DNA of 64,000 nucleotides, taken from assembly GCA_029844215.1 (NCBI GenBank), contig CM056733.1:54387142-54451141 (forward strand), written 5' to 3'. This document shows positions 23,510 through 34,796 of this stretch, in pieces (the first letter of the stretch is position 1; each line of letters opens with the position of its first letter). Under the pieces are notes generated by a model. The model did no database searches. It had not been told where the DNA came from and saw only the letters and a list, made by a program, of their open reading frames with translations. Source of the stretch: Przewalskia tangutica. Taxonomy: Eukaryota > Streptophyta > Magnoliopsida > Solanales > Solanaceae. Both the position numbers and the translations under genes were made by a program.

Positions 23510-23680
23510 ACCTTTTGCATTTGGACCTCGGGAACAAACACCCTAGAGACATTTCAGGGAACAAACACCCTGCCTTTTGTCAGCACGAGGAATAAACACC
23601 TCTTGTATTTTTGACCTCGGGATTAAACATCCTAGAGGCATTTCAGGGAACAAACATCATGTCTTTTCCAGCACCACATC
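23510..23680 (+). repeat. Short duplicated block
   Basis: Two copies of a stretch with TTTTGCATTTGGACCTCGGG or similar, then CATTTCAGGGAACAAACA, then a GTCTTTT end. It lies between the 85-bp and 80-bp arrays. Confidence 0.6.
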
Positions 23681-23689
23681 ACCTGCAAC

Positions 23690-23965
23690 CCAGTGTCAAT
23701 CATAATTCGACACTGGATAAATTTTGAATCTGCGTCGGCATTGTCTTTAATTTTGCAGCATCACAGCAGCCCGTGTCAATCATAATTCGACACTGGGACA
23801 AATTTTGAATCTGCGTCGACATTATCTTTAATTTTGCAGCATCACAGCAGCCCAATGTCATCATGATTCGACACTGGGACAATTTTGAATCGGCGTCTGC
23901 CTGCTTTAATTTTCTAGCATCGCAACAACCCAATGTCATCATAATTCGACACTGGGACAAAATTT
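23690..23965 (+). repeat. About 80-bp tandem repeat, four copies
   Basis: The landmark TGTCA(A)TCAT followed by ATTCGACACTGG recurs at 23694, 23774, 23856 and 23934 (spacing 80, 82, 78). Each unit also has TTTTGAATCTGCGTC and TTTAATTTTGCAGCATC. Confidence 0.85.
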
Positions 23966-24084
23966 TGAATCTGCATCAGCTTTTTGCCCATTCATTTTCT
24001 TGATCTTTGTTTTAATTCTGACGATGGGGATAAAATTGGCTACAAGTCAACGTCTTTGTCCGAAAACTCTTTCATCGTCTTCGG

Positions 24085-24096
24085 TCAAAGAGGGAC
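24085..24096 (+). promoter_or_regulatory. Polypurine tract of the Ogre-like element
   Basis: A purine-rich run, CAAAGAGGGACAAG, ends a few bases before the right LTR at 24101. Confidence 0.6.
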
Positions 24097-24100
24097 AAGC

Positions 24101-24838
24101 TGTTGACACCCAATTTTGACTCATCTTTTAGTCATTTCTTGCAACTTTAAGCATTTTAGGACACCGCATTTTAATAATCATTTTTTGCATTTTTATCTTT
24201 ATATTTTAAATTAAGCATTATGTCTTTGTTAATATTATGTTTCTATTATTATTACACCGTCGTTTATTTTAATAATATTTGCATCTCTTTAAATAATTAA
24301 TTGACATCCCGTTTTAATTTTTAATTAGACATTAAATATTTGTTAAATATTGTATTTTATTATTATTGCATCGGCATTTGCATTTTAATAATTTTGCATC
24401 TTTTTAAATAATTTTTCTTTTAAATAATTAACCCGTTTTCCATTTTTGTCAAACCAGTCCAGTCCGAGGCACAATCCGGATCAGTCCAATCCGCAAAAAA
24501 AAGCCCAAATAAAGGCCCAAAAAATGAGGTCCAATACACCTTTCCTCTTTTTTCCCCCAAAACCCAAAACCTTAACCTAAAAAACTCCTCTATAAACAAA
24601 CATTATACCTTCATTTCATTCCCACGATTTTGAACATCAGCCGCACACCCCTATACTCTTCTTGCTCTCTTTCTCTTTGTGATGTTGCTGTGATTCTCCA
24701 TTAATGGACCAAAAAAACCAACCCTTTGAAATAAACAAGAAAAAAAAACAAAGACAACAACAGCAGCAACACATATACAATATTTGCTCCTATCTTTAAT
24801 TTTTGTGAGGCTTCATCTTCTTCACCCTCTGCCCGTTC
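24101..24838 (+). repeat. Right LTR of the Ogre-like element, first part
   Basis: Near-copy of 12391-13129. It stops at CGTTC (24834-24838), the target duplication of the inserted element. The sequence resumes at 42766. Confidence 0.9.
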
Positions 24839-27325
24839 TGTCACGACCCGACCCCGGGCCTGCGACTGGTGCCCTACTTGGGCACCTTTACAGGTATATA
24901 TCAAAGATAATCAGCGGAACATACATAACCACATAACGTGTAACAACAAAAATAAACAACAGGCTAGCCGATAAGGCTACCTTCTTGGACATACATATAT
25001 AATTACATATCCAAAATCAGTACATCCCTTCTTTTACAAACTAACCTACAAGATATGACTACAGACCTCTAAGAGTTTTGACATAACGACTATGACGGAA
25101 CAGGGCCCCACCATACCCCTAAATGTACAACAACCGACAATACCAGGGATCTGAACCAAAGATAAGCCTCCGGAGTAATGGAGCTTCTCAACAGCTGAAC
25201 AATGATCCTAAGAGTGAGGATCATCAACCTGTTTAACTCTACCTGCGGCATGAACGCAACACCCGAGGAAAGGGGGTCAGTACAAAATATGTACCAAGTA
25301 TGTGAAACTGAAAGTACTGCAATTTAAATCATAAGTCTAGACATAAAGCTGGAGACAAGTATGATAACCAAAATAACAGTACACTGTGCCTTACTAATAA
25401 TGAGAGTAATCAAGAGTACACTTTACTGCATAAAAATAGGAAGCTTATGATCAAATTAGGGCCACCAGCCCGTAGTATCATTAAGCAATCCTACTCCTGG
25501 GACTATTTCACCCGCATAGGTCCTGTGAACCCGCAATGGAGCATTGCTCCGCATGAGACTATTTCACCCGCATGGGACTATTTCACCCGCATGGGCCCGG
25601 TGGACCCGCAATGAGTACATACGCCGCACTCGCATCGTGGGGAGCAAATCCACGGAATAAGTAGTATCCCGGGGGTTTATCCCGCAAGAATAACATAACA
25701 CTAGCACAACCGGCTATCATACATAACATAAGCAAGTTAAGAAATCCCTTAACTTCTTATTGGACTTAATTAGCATGCACTCTCACTTAAAATACGTACG
25801 TCTACCGTACTATACCTTTGTAAATACTCATGCTCAAGACATAGGGAAGAGTTCACATACCTCTCCGACTTAATCCACTTGCCAAGTTGAATATGCCGTA
25901 CGTAGAATATCAACATATAATTACCATAATACGTCTATCAAATTCTAGCTTTCCAACGTAGAATATTCTAAGTATAAAGCTTCCTATTCTACGGAAAATT
26001 GGGCAGCACTTCCTTTGTTTCTACGTACTTTTTCACCCTTTTTAAGGCCCGAAATCAATAACCAACATGCCATATTCAAGGCTCAACAATTCAGCTAACC
26101 AAAGGGGATTACACGCCAAACAGGACGTGTAAAATTCTGCCCCACAATTAATATAAAAATTGTCCATTTCCTTAAAGCAATTCTCGTCTCAAATGTGTAA
26201 CAACATAAAATTCATTCCAATTCCTTTTCAATCCAAATTGTTATTCTAACATGTTATATAGCCGCAATTGATTATAACAACTATAATCCATTCTTTCTAT
26301 AACATGTGATGATTGTAACTAACAATTAAATTGAATTACAATCTTAATGGCTAACATGAATTTTTTTCGGATTTTAGGCTTCCAATATTCCATAACACTT
26401 ATCAATCTTCATAATATATATCTCATGATCATCTATCACTTTCATAACATGGAATCTTCAATTACAATAGTAAGACGAAGATTATTACCTCAATAAGCCC
26501 AAATACAATCCAAGATTAAAAGTCGATCCTTAACAACTTTAGCTCATCTTCTTGTCGTTCCAATCCACTCCAAGCAACCCTTAGAAGCTTATGAAGAACT
26601 CTTCTTCAAGTTCCAACTCCAACTATGAAAAACCCCTTAGGTTTTCATGTTGCGACTAACGTAAAAATGTAGTTTTTCCGGGATCTTTGTATTGAGATAT
26701 CCTTATAATACCTCTAGGAACCTTGGGTTTAAGTATTGTGAATTATGAACAACAAACGAATTTTTTTTGTGTGGGGAAAGGCACAAATCCGAGAGCTCCT
26801 CTCAACAAGAACAAGAATGAAATTTCTCTAAGTGTTTTGTGCTTGTCTTGTTACTAGTATAGTTATATAAGGCATCCAAGGGCTAAGATTAACCCAAATG
26901 GAAGGCTAGGATGTGGTCAATTATCTCAAGCTAACTTGAACCTTTGACTTGGTCCATTTTTCTTCATCCAACAAGCCCATGTGGAGGGTGACACGTGTCA
27001 CCCTCCTATTGGTCTAAAATATTTCATTTTCCGAAATTTTCATAATTGGTCAAAATATCGGAAACCTCGTGGGCCCCACCAAAAAAGTAAAATTTCTCGG
27101 GTGGGCCGTATTCAACTCTGAAAATAAAATTTCATAATTCCGATAAATTTTAAAATTCTTAATTAACAAATTTGAGAATCCAATTCTCCTTAACGAACAA
27201 TTTTCCTTCTCGGGGTTCGGAAGATTTTTCCTTTGGAAAACAATTCTTTCTTTCGTTCAAATTTTTACGTCTTGTGTTCTCCCGTCTATTCTCCTATACA
27301 TGTCCTGGATTTACGGGGTTTAAAA
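24839..27325 (-). repeat. 3' LTR of the minus-strand Tekay-like element
   Basis: About 2.5 kb. Compared with the 5' LTR it lacks about 630 bp (equivalent to 40598-41226), joined at CTCA/CTTAAAATACG with a short TCA microhomology. Its outer TGTT end has mutated to TTTT. Confidence 0.9.
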
Positions 27326-27347
27326 TTCTCCCCCCCCCCCCCCCCCC
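27326..27347 (-). promoter_or_regulatory. Polypurine tract with an 18-base G run
   Basis: On the + strand TTCT is followed by 18 C; on the element strand this is an uninterrupted G18 polypurine tract next to the 3' LTR. The relative at 7774 has only seven G, so the run has expanded or is a sequencing-prone homopolymer. Confidence 0.8.
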
Positions 27348-27553
27348 TTAGAAACATTCATCCCTGAATGCTCTTTCGGAGTCCAATCTAATTAGATAAC
27401 GACATAGTTCCCTTTAACCATACCCAACATAATCACATATGCCACATAATAATAATTAGGCAAACATGTCAATTTAACGTTGACAAGTAGGGAGGCGAAT
27501 TTCTTGTAGGTGTAGAGAACAAGTGTGGGTACTTCTTTCTCATGTCCTCCTCG

Positions 27554-27558
27554 GCTCC
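27554..27558. repeat. Target-site duplication of the Athila-like element (GCTCC)
   Basis: Repeated exactly at 35946-35950. Confidence 0.88.
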
Positions 27559-28786
27559 TGATGCGCGATTTAATGCACACACTTACGCAAGTGCACGTGT
27601 TGAGTCAAGTAATATAGTCTTAGAAGACCGAGTTATCGTCCTCAGGGATTAGTGCTCAAGTACCAACTTCTATTCTATGTTATCTATTTGGTGACTGATA
27701 ATTGAGTTGTTGTTTATGATTCTAATTATGAAAACTAATTAAACTATGTGTTTTACTTCAGTAATGTGGAAATAGGGCTTCCAAATCTCCTCAACTATCC
27801 GCTTAACTTACTTATTAATGCAATCAATGATGGTTCTTCTTCTATTTGAGATAGCAGGTTTACTAAGCCGTTTTATACTCCTGTTAAGGTTATATAAACA
27901 CTCAACCCCAGTACAGCACTTTTCTACCTTTCGGTGATAAGGTTGACTCTAGAGGATGATTAAGAACAAAAACCTTATTAATGCTACACAAGTAATCGGG
28001 GTATTTTCATCCACGATTCAACCTATGTCTATCCAACTACAACATATTCACAACCTCCCCTTTCGTATTTCGGTTAGAAATCATAAGAATTATGATAATT
28101 AATGATCAGGTAATTACCAAGCAATCAAAACATATATTGAATAAATCTCACAATAAGAAGAAGAACCAAGAACATGCATTAATTCATAAAGAAAAGGTTC
28201 GAGTGAATTGACATGGAAAACCCTATATTAAAGTTAGTTCCTAGCCATAGACATGACAAGAACTAATTTATCATCCAACATAAACTGAAAATAAAGAAAA
28301 CAAGAACAAGAAAATTACTAAAAGAAGGTCTCCAATCTTGATCTCCAAAGTGTTGTGAATTGGCCAAGAGAGGAACTCCTAATTCTGACATAGGGTTCTC
28401 TTTTTATAGCCTCCAAAACGTGGTGCAGGGTTTTTCCTTCAGGCCTGGCCCATTGTCTTTCGAAAATCTGATTTTTCCCGCTTTGGCGCCGCGGCGCCGG
28501 AACTTCTGCAATCCTCTGAAGATTAGGCGCCGTGGCGCCTGGCCCTGCTGGCTGGAGGCGCCGCGGCGCTGGCGCTGTTCTGTGCCTGCTTCGCCACTTT
28601 TTCGTTTTTCGAGCTCTGGAACCTCCGTTTTTGCCCTCTTTTTGCTCCTTTTCGCCAATGAGCCACTTTAAACCAATATGACTCAAAAGGAAGAAAATAT
28701 ATCCTAAGACGACACGTATTTGTACAAAATTGGACAAAAGACTCACTAAAATTGACTCAAAAGGTGTATATAAAATACACCGATCA
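27559..28786 (-). repeat. 3' LTR of the Athila-like element
   Basis: 1228 bp. It contains the full GC-rich cassette (28484-28574). It is about 80 bp longer than its partner, mostly because of this cassette. Confidence 0.92.
28484..28574. repeat. GC-rich palindromic cassette in the Athila-like LTR
   Basis: GGCGCCGCGGCGCC cores flank a spacer with AACTTCTGCAATCCTCTGAA. The core-spacer-core order resembles that in the unrelated LTR at 10114-10212. The partner LTR has lost most of it. Confidence 0.85.
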
Positions 28787-30417
28787 AATACCCTCAAACT
28801 TAACCTTTGCTCGCCCTCGAGCAAAGATCAAAAGAAATAAATAAGGACACAAGGAAACAGAAAATAGAAAGACTCAATGACATTGATCACTTTGCTGCAT
28901 TAGTGTTACTTAGAAAAACATGAAGGTTAGCAGAATAATATACAGGAACATATAGCATGAATTTTTAGCATTCTAAACACATTAAGCTAAATATTTCGCA
29001 AACTCATTTTAATCATGCTTAATGGAAGTAAGAATACTGAATTATGCATGTCAATTTCAAAATCATATGGCGTGTTTACTTGCTATTCTCCACTAATCAT
29101 GGTTATGCATATAAGAGATCTTCAGGACTTTTCAGGGTTGTAATGTAGGTTTTAGGCATGGGTAGGTAAAAATAGGCATTTAGGCTCATTTTCTGTACCA
29201 TAAGCTCTTTTGCTTTTCAATTCTTCCCTTTTCTTATGATTTCCATTCTTCACTTCATATCTATCTTTCCCCTCTTTTGTTTTGAGAGAGTGAAGTGTTT
29301 TATGAATAACAAGCACCCCCAAACTTAGGCTTTTGCCTATTTCTTATTACTTTTTTATTGGGGTGCATCAAACTTGTTCACTCTTTTTGTCTCTTTTTTT
29401 AACACTTTCTATTCCAACCATTTCACATTTTTACTTATGGCACAAGTGCGGCAATATAGGGTGTCAAAGAAAAAGTTTAATGTTTAGGCTCAACGGGGCT
29501 GACTAGGGATATTTTTAATGTCAGGGATAGGAAAAAATGGTAAAAATTGGCTAACAAAGAAATGTCTGAGTCATCTCCCTAACATGCATATCCTAACTCT
29601 TTCGCCTCAAAAAACAAGCAATCATACACATAGGTTTTAACATTTAACAATGAACAATTCAAGCAGAAACCCCAAATAGACAGATTTCATGAGTTTTTGG
29701 CATATCTAACCTAAGTGTTTAGATAGTTGCTTCTAATTCCATTACATTATTCAACCTTACTTCACTAGGTGTTTCTAGTAACTACAGCATGCATGATCTT
29801 TGACAGAAATTATGACTCACAAAAAAAAATTATGACTCAAAAATACTCAAAACAAATTAAAAAGACTCACATACTAAAACAATAAGACACACATAAAACA
29901 CAAATAAAACACCCCCCAAACTTAAATCACACATTGTCCCCAATGTGTGCAAGACTCAAAGAAAACAAAATAAACAGGACAACTTACAGACTTGGTTTAA
30001 AGTGGTGGCGGTGGCGGTGGATAGTGCGTTGAATCCCGTGCGAGGTCAGGGCTCTGGATTTTTGATTTGGAGAAAGGGTCGTCGGATTAAGGCGTCTTCC
30101 AAAAATTCAGATTTTCCGTCGTGGCGCCACGGCCCTGCAACTGGGCGCCGCGGTGCTGAATCTCCTGCGCCTTTCTGCTCTTTTGGCGCGCGACCCTCTG
30201 GCGTAGCGGCCCGATTTTTCGAAATCCTCTTACGTTCCGTTTGATTTCGCCCTCTAGTTCTTGGCCCTTCACCTGTCATCACAACACATAAACAAGACCT
30301 CCGTGAGACTGTTCTAAGTAAAAATTAACTGCATTAAAATAAACAATTTCAAATACATTGGGTTGCCTCCCAAGTAGCGCTGTCTTTAACGTCTTTTAGC
30401 CGGACGCAAGTTCCTTA
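28787..30417 (-). other. Non-coding 3' region of the Athila-like element
   Basis: 1.6 kb between pol and the 3' LTR, where Athila elements often carry an envelope-like gene. I see no such frame. It includes the conserved family sequence GGTTGCCTCCCAAG (30360-30373) just after pol, and a GC-rich cassette at 30121-30213. The rest is AT-rich. Confidence 0.7.
30121..30213. repeat. GC-rich cassette, internal copy
   Basis: GTGGCGCCACGGCCCTGCAA and GGGCGCCGCGGTGCTGAA cores, then CGCGACCCTCTGG. A third location of the same motif family, here outside any LTR. Confidence 0.75.
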
Positions 30418-32180
30418 TCATTTTAGGGTGAGAGAAGTTACTAGGCTCGTATATTCCATTTCATTGATCAAATAGGGTTTTAAACTTTGTCTGTTTACCT
30501 TGAAGGAGGCTCTCTCTCTCCCTTTAATTTCAACTGCACCATAGGGAAATGCTCTTACCACAGTGTATGGTCCTGACCAACGCGATTTTAACTTGCCTGG
30601 AAACAACCTTAACCTTGAGTTGAATAAAAGCACTTTTTGTCCTTCTTGGAAGTCTTTTGGTATCAATATCTTGTCGTGCCATACTTTCATTCGTTCTTTG
30701 TAGATCTTTGCATTCTCATAGGCGTTATGCCTGAATTCATCCAACTCGCTCAACTGTAGCAGCCTCTTCTGCCCTGCTGCTTTGGCATCCATGTTTAACT
30801 TCCTCATTACCCAATAAGCTATATGTTCCAACTCTACTGGCAAATGACATGCTTTTCCAAAAACTAACTTATATGGTGACATTCCAATTGGTGTTTTGAA
30901 TGTTGTTCTGTACGCCCACAGTGCATCATCCAGTTTGATAGACCAATCCTTCCTTGAGCCATCCACCGTCTTTTCCAATATGCTCTTCACTTCCCTATTT
31001 GACACTTCTGTTTGCCCATTAGCTTGAGGGTGGTAGGCAAATGTGGTGCGGTGGTAGACTCCATATCGAGAGAGCAATGAATTCAGTTGCCTGTTGCAAA
31101 AGTGACTTCCTTCGTCACTGATGATGGCCCTCGGAGTGCCAAACCTTGTGAAAATATTCTTTTGAAGGAATCTCTGAACAGTCTTACTGTCGTTTTCTTT
31201 CGTGGCTACTGCTTCTACCCATTTGGACACATAATCCACTGCCAGAAGGATATACTGATTCCCAAAGGATGGCAGGAATGGACCCATGAAGTCGATCACC
31301 CACACATCAAATAGTTCTACTTCCAATATCCCCTGCGAAGACATTTCATTTCGTCTTGAAATATTCCATGTTCTTTGACAACTATCACATCTCTTCACAA
31401 AGGCATGGGCATCTTTAAAAAGTGTTGGCCAATAGAACCCGCTTTGCAGTACCTTTGCTGCTGTTCTTGATGCTCCAAAGTGTCCACCACATGGTAGGGT
31501 ATGACAATGAGTGAGAATCTGGTGCATCTCCTCATCTGGTATACATCGTCTGATGACTTGATCGACACAGTGTTTGTATAACATCGGTTCCTCCCAATAG
31601 TAGTGTTTTACTTCGGAGTAAAACCTATTCACTTGTTGTCTTATCAATCCTGGGGGTATTACCTTAGCTGCAAGAAAATTAATAAAATCAGCGTACCAAG
31701 GTAAATTAAAACCCGTACTTACTTGAAACAGTTGCTCATCTGGGAAGTGATCATTTATCTGCACATCCTTAGTGTTCTGGCTCTCTGTGTTCTCAAGCCT
31801 TGACAAGTGATCTGCAACTGAATTCTCTGTCCCTTTCTTGTCACGAATTTCCACGTCGAATTCTTGTAGTAGCAAGACCCATCGAATGAGGCGAGGTTTT
31901 GCATCCTTCTTTGTCATCAAGTACTTTATGGCAGAATGGTCAATGTATACTATCACCTTATTTCCAATCAAGTATGGCCTAAATTTCTCAAATGCATACA
32001 CTATCGCTAGTAATTATTTTTCTGTAGTCGCGTAATTTAATTGTGCGTCATTCAGAGTTTTACTAGCATATTAAATGGATCTAAATACCTTATCGATTCT
32101 CTGTCCAAACACTGCTCCCACTGCATAATCACTTGCATCGCACATTAGTTCAAATGGGAGCTCCCAGTTTGGTGCAATGA
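30418..32180 (-). pseudogene. pol: Athila-like pol: RNase H and integrase
   Basis: A long minus-strand frame runs from about 32001 down to 30418 (527 codons). It holds the C-terminal RNase H (YIDHSAIKYLM, then ENSVADHLSRL), the integrase HHCC zinc finger (CGGHFGASRTAAKVLQSGFY, CDSCQR), and the catalytic core with both Asp (WVIDFMGPF and ISDEGSHFCN) and the Glu in the NGQTEVSNRE region. The C-terminal module (GPYTVVRAFPYGAVEIKG) is complete. A stop codon just upstream of 32001, within RNase H, and a frameshift near 32181 cut it off from RT. The DDE triad is intact, so the integrase part decayed late. Confidence 0.92.
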
Positions 32181-33130
32181 CTATAGTCTTTGAAAAAGCT
32201 TCTCCTTGAGTGTCTGAAAAGCGGTCATGCATTCCTTAGTGAATTCAAAAGCAACCCCCGTCATTAGCAAGGTGGAAAGGGGCTTTGAAACCTTTGAAAA
32301 ATCTTTGATGAATCTTCTATAGAAACCCGCATGCCCAAGGAAACTTCTGACTCCTTTTGTTGATACTGGAGGTGGTAAATTTTCGATTACTGAAATCTTT
32401 GCTTTGTCTACCTCAATACCTTGGTTTGATATTTTGTGTCCCAGGACAATCCCTTCTTTTACCATAAAATGACATTTCTCCCAGTTTAGCACAAGGTTAG
32501 ATTCTTCACATCGGTTTAACACTGCTTCCAAGTGCCTCAAACATTCGTCGAACGATGCCCCAAAGACCGAAAAATCATCCATAAAAATCTCTATAGTCCT
32601 CTCCACCATGTCTGAGAAAATTGCCATCATACACCTCTGAAAGGTCGCAGGTGCATTGCAAAGCCCGAATGGCATCCTTCTGAATGCAAATGTACCAAAA
32701 GGGCAGGTGAATGTCGTCTTTTCCTGATCTTCTGGCGCTATCGCAATCTGATGATACCCTGAGTAACCGTCCAGAAACAGTAGTAGTTGTGCCCCGCAAG
32801 TCTATCCAACATCTGATCTAGAAATGGCAACGGGAAGTGGTCTTTTCTGGTTGCCTTGTTCAACTTGCGATAGTCAATGCAGATTCTCCACCCAGTAACT
32901 GTTCTAGAAGGAATGAGCTCGTTCCTTTCGTTGGTCACTACTGTCATACCACCCTTTTTGGGTACCACTTGCACTGGACTCACCCATGCGCTGTCAGATA
33001 TAGGATAAATTACTCCAGCGTCGACCCATTTCATGATTTCCTTTCTGACTACCTCTTTCATGTTTGGGTTTAGTCTCCTTTGTGCCTCAATGGATGGTCT
33101 GCTCCCCTCATCTAGATGGATTTTATGCAT
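32181..33130 (-). pseudogene. pol: Athila-like pol: reverse transcriptase
   Basis: Two minus-strand frames cover RT: 33130-32738 with the N-terminal fingers (RPSIEAQRRLNPNMKEVVRK, then WRICIDYRKLNKATRKDHFP) and 32675-32181 with the palm and thumb (MPFGLCNAPATFQRCMMAIF, FMDDFSVFG, then the GHAGFYRRFIKDFSK motif). A frameshift around 32740-32680 divides them, near the GYSGYNQI-type motif. FMDDFSVFG is a recognisable signature of the Athila/Tat clade and replaces the YVDD of other gypsy groups. The enzyme would copy the genomic RNA from a tRNA-Asp primer; this copy is inactive. Confidence 0.92.
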
Positions 33131-34148
33131 TACTGTTGACGGACTTATCCCCTTTATGTCTGCTAATGTTCACCCAATGGCACGCTTGTGAGCCTCGATT
33201 ACTCGGCGACTTATCGATGCATCTTGTGGATAGGTGGCATGAAATGATCACTGGTAAGGATTGATCTTCACCTAGATATTGGTATTGTAAATGATTGGGT
33301 AGGATTTTTAACTCTAACTCTGGAGCCTTCTCTGTGGATGGTATTGATCTTTCTGGCATCTGCCCAAGCTCTTCATATCTCCTCATATCCCATTTCTCAT
33401 AAGAATTCATCAAATTTGCATACTTCATCAGCCTTGGGTCGTTTCCACTACTATCATCCCATTTGGTCAGTACTTCTTCAAGCGTATCATCATTTCTGAA
33501 CCCTTTGTCTGACACTACATCTTCGATAATATCAATGGCCGAACAGTTATCACTTGCATCTGGGAAGGTTGCTGCCTGAAAAATATTGAAAATCACCTCT
33601 TCTTCTTCCACCCGAAGTTTCAACTTCCCTTTGTGAACATCGATGAGAGTCTGTCCTGTGGCTAAGAAGGGTCTGCCAAGTATGATGGGGATTATGTCAT
33701 TATCTTTTATGTCTAAGAAAACGAAATCAGCTGGAAAGATGAACTTGTCCACCTTTACCAACACATCCTCGATGACTCCTCTAGGGTGGACTATGGAGCG
33801 GTCAACTAACTGCAAAGTGATGTTTGTAGGTTTGACTTCTCTCATTCCAAGTTTGCAGAAAACTAGATAGGGCATCAAATTTATACCTGCCCCTAGATCG
33901 CACAACGCTTTCTGACATTCAAACTTCCCAATAGTGCATGGGATGGTGAAGCTCCCTGGATCTTGTAATTTCTGAGGTAGTTTTCTCTGTAGGATGGCAC
34001 TACATTCTTTAGTTAACACCACTGTTTCGTAGTCCTCTATCCTCCTCTTTTTGCTAAGAATATCCTTCATGAACTTTACATAGCTCGGCATCTGCTTTAG
34101 TGCTTCAGCAAACGGGATATTGAGTTGCAATTGTTTGAGGATTTCCAC
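33123..34148 (-). pseudogene. pol: Athila-like protease domain
   Basis: A minus-strand frame of 341 codons opens with a linker (MEILKQLQLNIPFAEALKQM) typical of the region between Gag and protease in Athila elements. The retropepsin fold follows: CDLGAGINLMPY takes the place of the usual D-S/T-G-A active site, and IILGRPFLATG is the conserved flap-end motif. The C-terminal tail leads to the RT start, with a small overlap in another frame at 33123-33130. The family often shows DLGASI at this place, so the altered triad is normal rather than a defect. Confidence 0.88.
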
Positions 34149-34260
34149 AAATTTAGAGAATTGCTTGTCAAGAGCACATGTTTTCAGCCTCTGGGGTATG
34201 GTATCTTCACCTGGGGTGCGTTCACAATATCTTCCACCCTTTTCTCAGCTTCTGGGCTCT

Positions 34261-34300
34261 GGGCGCCGCGGCCCTGAGATTCGGCGCCGTGGCGCCTAAA
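34261..34300. repeat. GC-rich cassette at the gag-protease border
   Basis: GGGCGCCGCGGCCCTGAGAT, then CGGCGCCGTGGCGCCT. It lies within the gag/pol junction of the Athila-like element and interrupts the reading there. Confidence 0.75.
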
Positions 34301-34303
34301 GTT

Positions 34304-34657
34304 CTATCGTCCCTGCATCTTGGCGCACATGCCACTGCATTCTTCGCAATTTTCCATCTCCACTGATTCGACATTCTTCAGGTCAATCACCTGACATTGT
34401 GCTTTCATATTTCCTCCCATATGTGCAGAGTGCTTTTCTTGCATTCCGCTGCTCAGCATGCCCGCGAGTTGTCCTATTTGTGTTTTCAAAATTTTCAAGG
34501 AAGCTCTCGTTTCGTCCATAAACTGAGTTTGGTGCCTAGTCAAACTGAGTATGGCTGCTCGTAACTCATCCCTCTTTTCTTGTGGGGTTGGAGATTTACC
34601 TTGTTGATAGTAGTAATCCATGTCTTCAGGATCCCTGAGATGAATCAAAACCAACAA
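34304..34657 (-). pseudogene. gag: Athila-like gag, C-terminal remnant
   Basis: Only the last part of Gag survives, on the minus strand: a coiled stretch containing ASLKILKTQIGQLAGMLSS, which closely follows the family pattern with the phrase QIGQLA. The capsid domain and zinc knuckle are absent. Only about 120 bp separate this remnant from the primer site, so more than 1 kb of 5' gag is deleted. The element therefore could not make its own particles. A short basic tail after 34400 ends in the GC-rich cassette. Confidence 0.8.
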
Positions 34658-34773
34658 CGGATCACGGCGTACTGGGTTTCACAAAATAAAAATAAAAAGT
34701 AATAACTAAAAACTAAAATAAAAACCAAATTAGAAATTAAGAATAGATAAAATTGATATTGAACTATGCCAAT

Positions 34774-34790
34774 CCCCGGCAACGGCGCCA
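34774..34790 (-). promoter_or_regulatory. Primer-binding site (tRNA-Asp)
   Basis: On the + strand CCCCGGCAACGGCGCCA equals the 3' end of plant tRNA-Asp including CCA; the element strand is its complement. It lies six bases from the 5' LTR. Confidence 0.88.
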
Positions 34791-34796
34791 AAAACT

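Noticed and set aside
28360..28824. Frames over the GC-rich cassette on both strands
   Set aside because: High GC removes stop codons by chance; the frames are not kept in the partner LTR.
34774..34790. tRNA-Asp gene fragment
   Set aside because: Only the 3' end including CCA is present, exactly at the primer-site position; it is a retrotransposon primer site.
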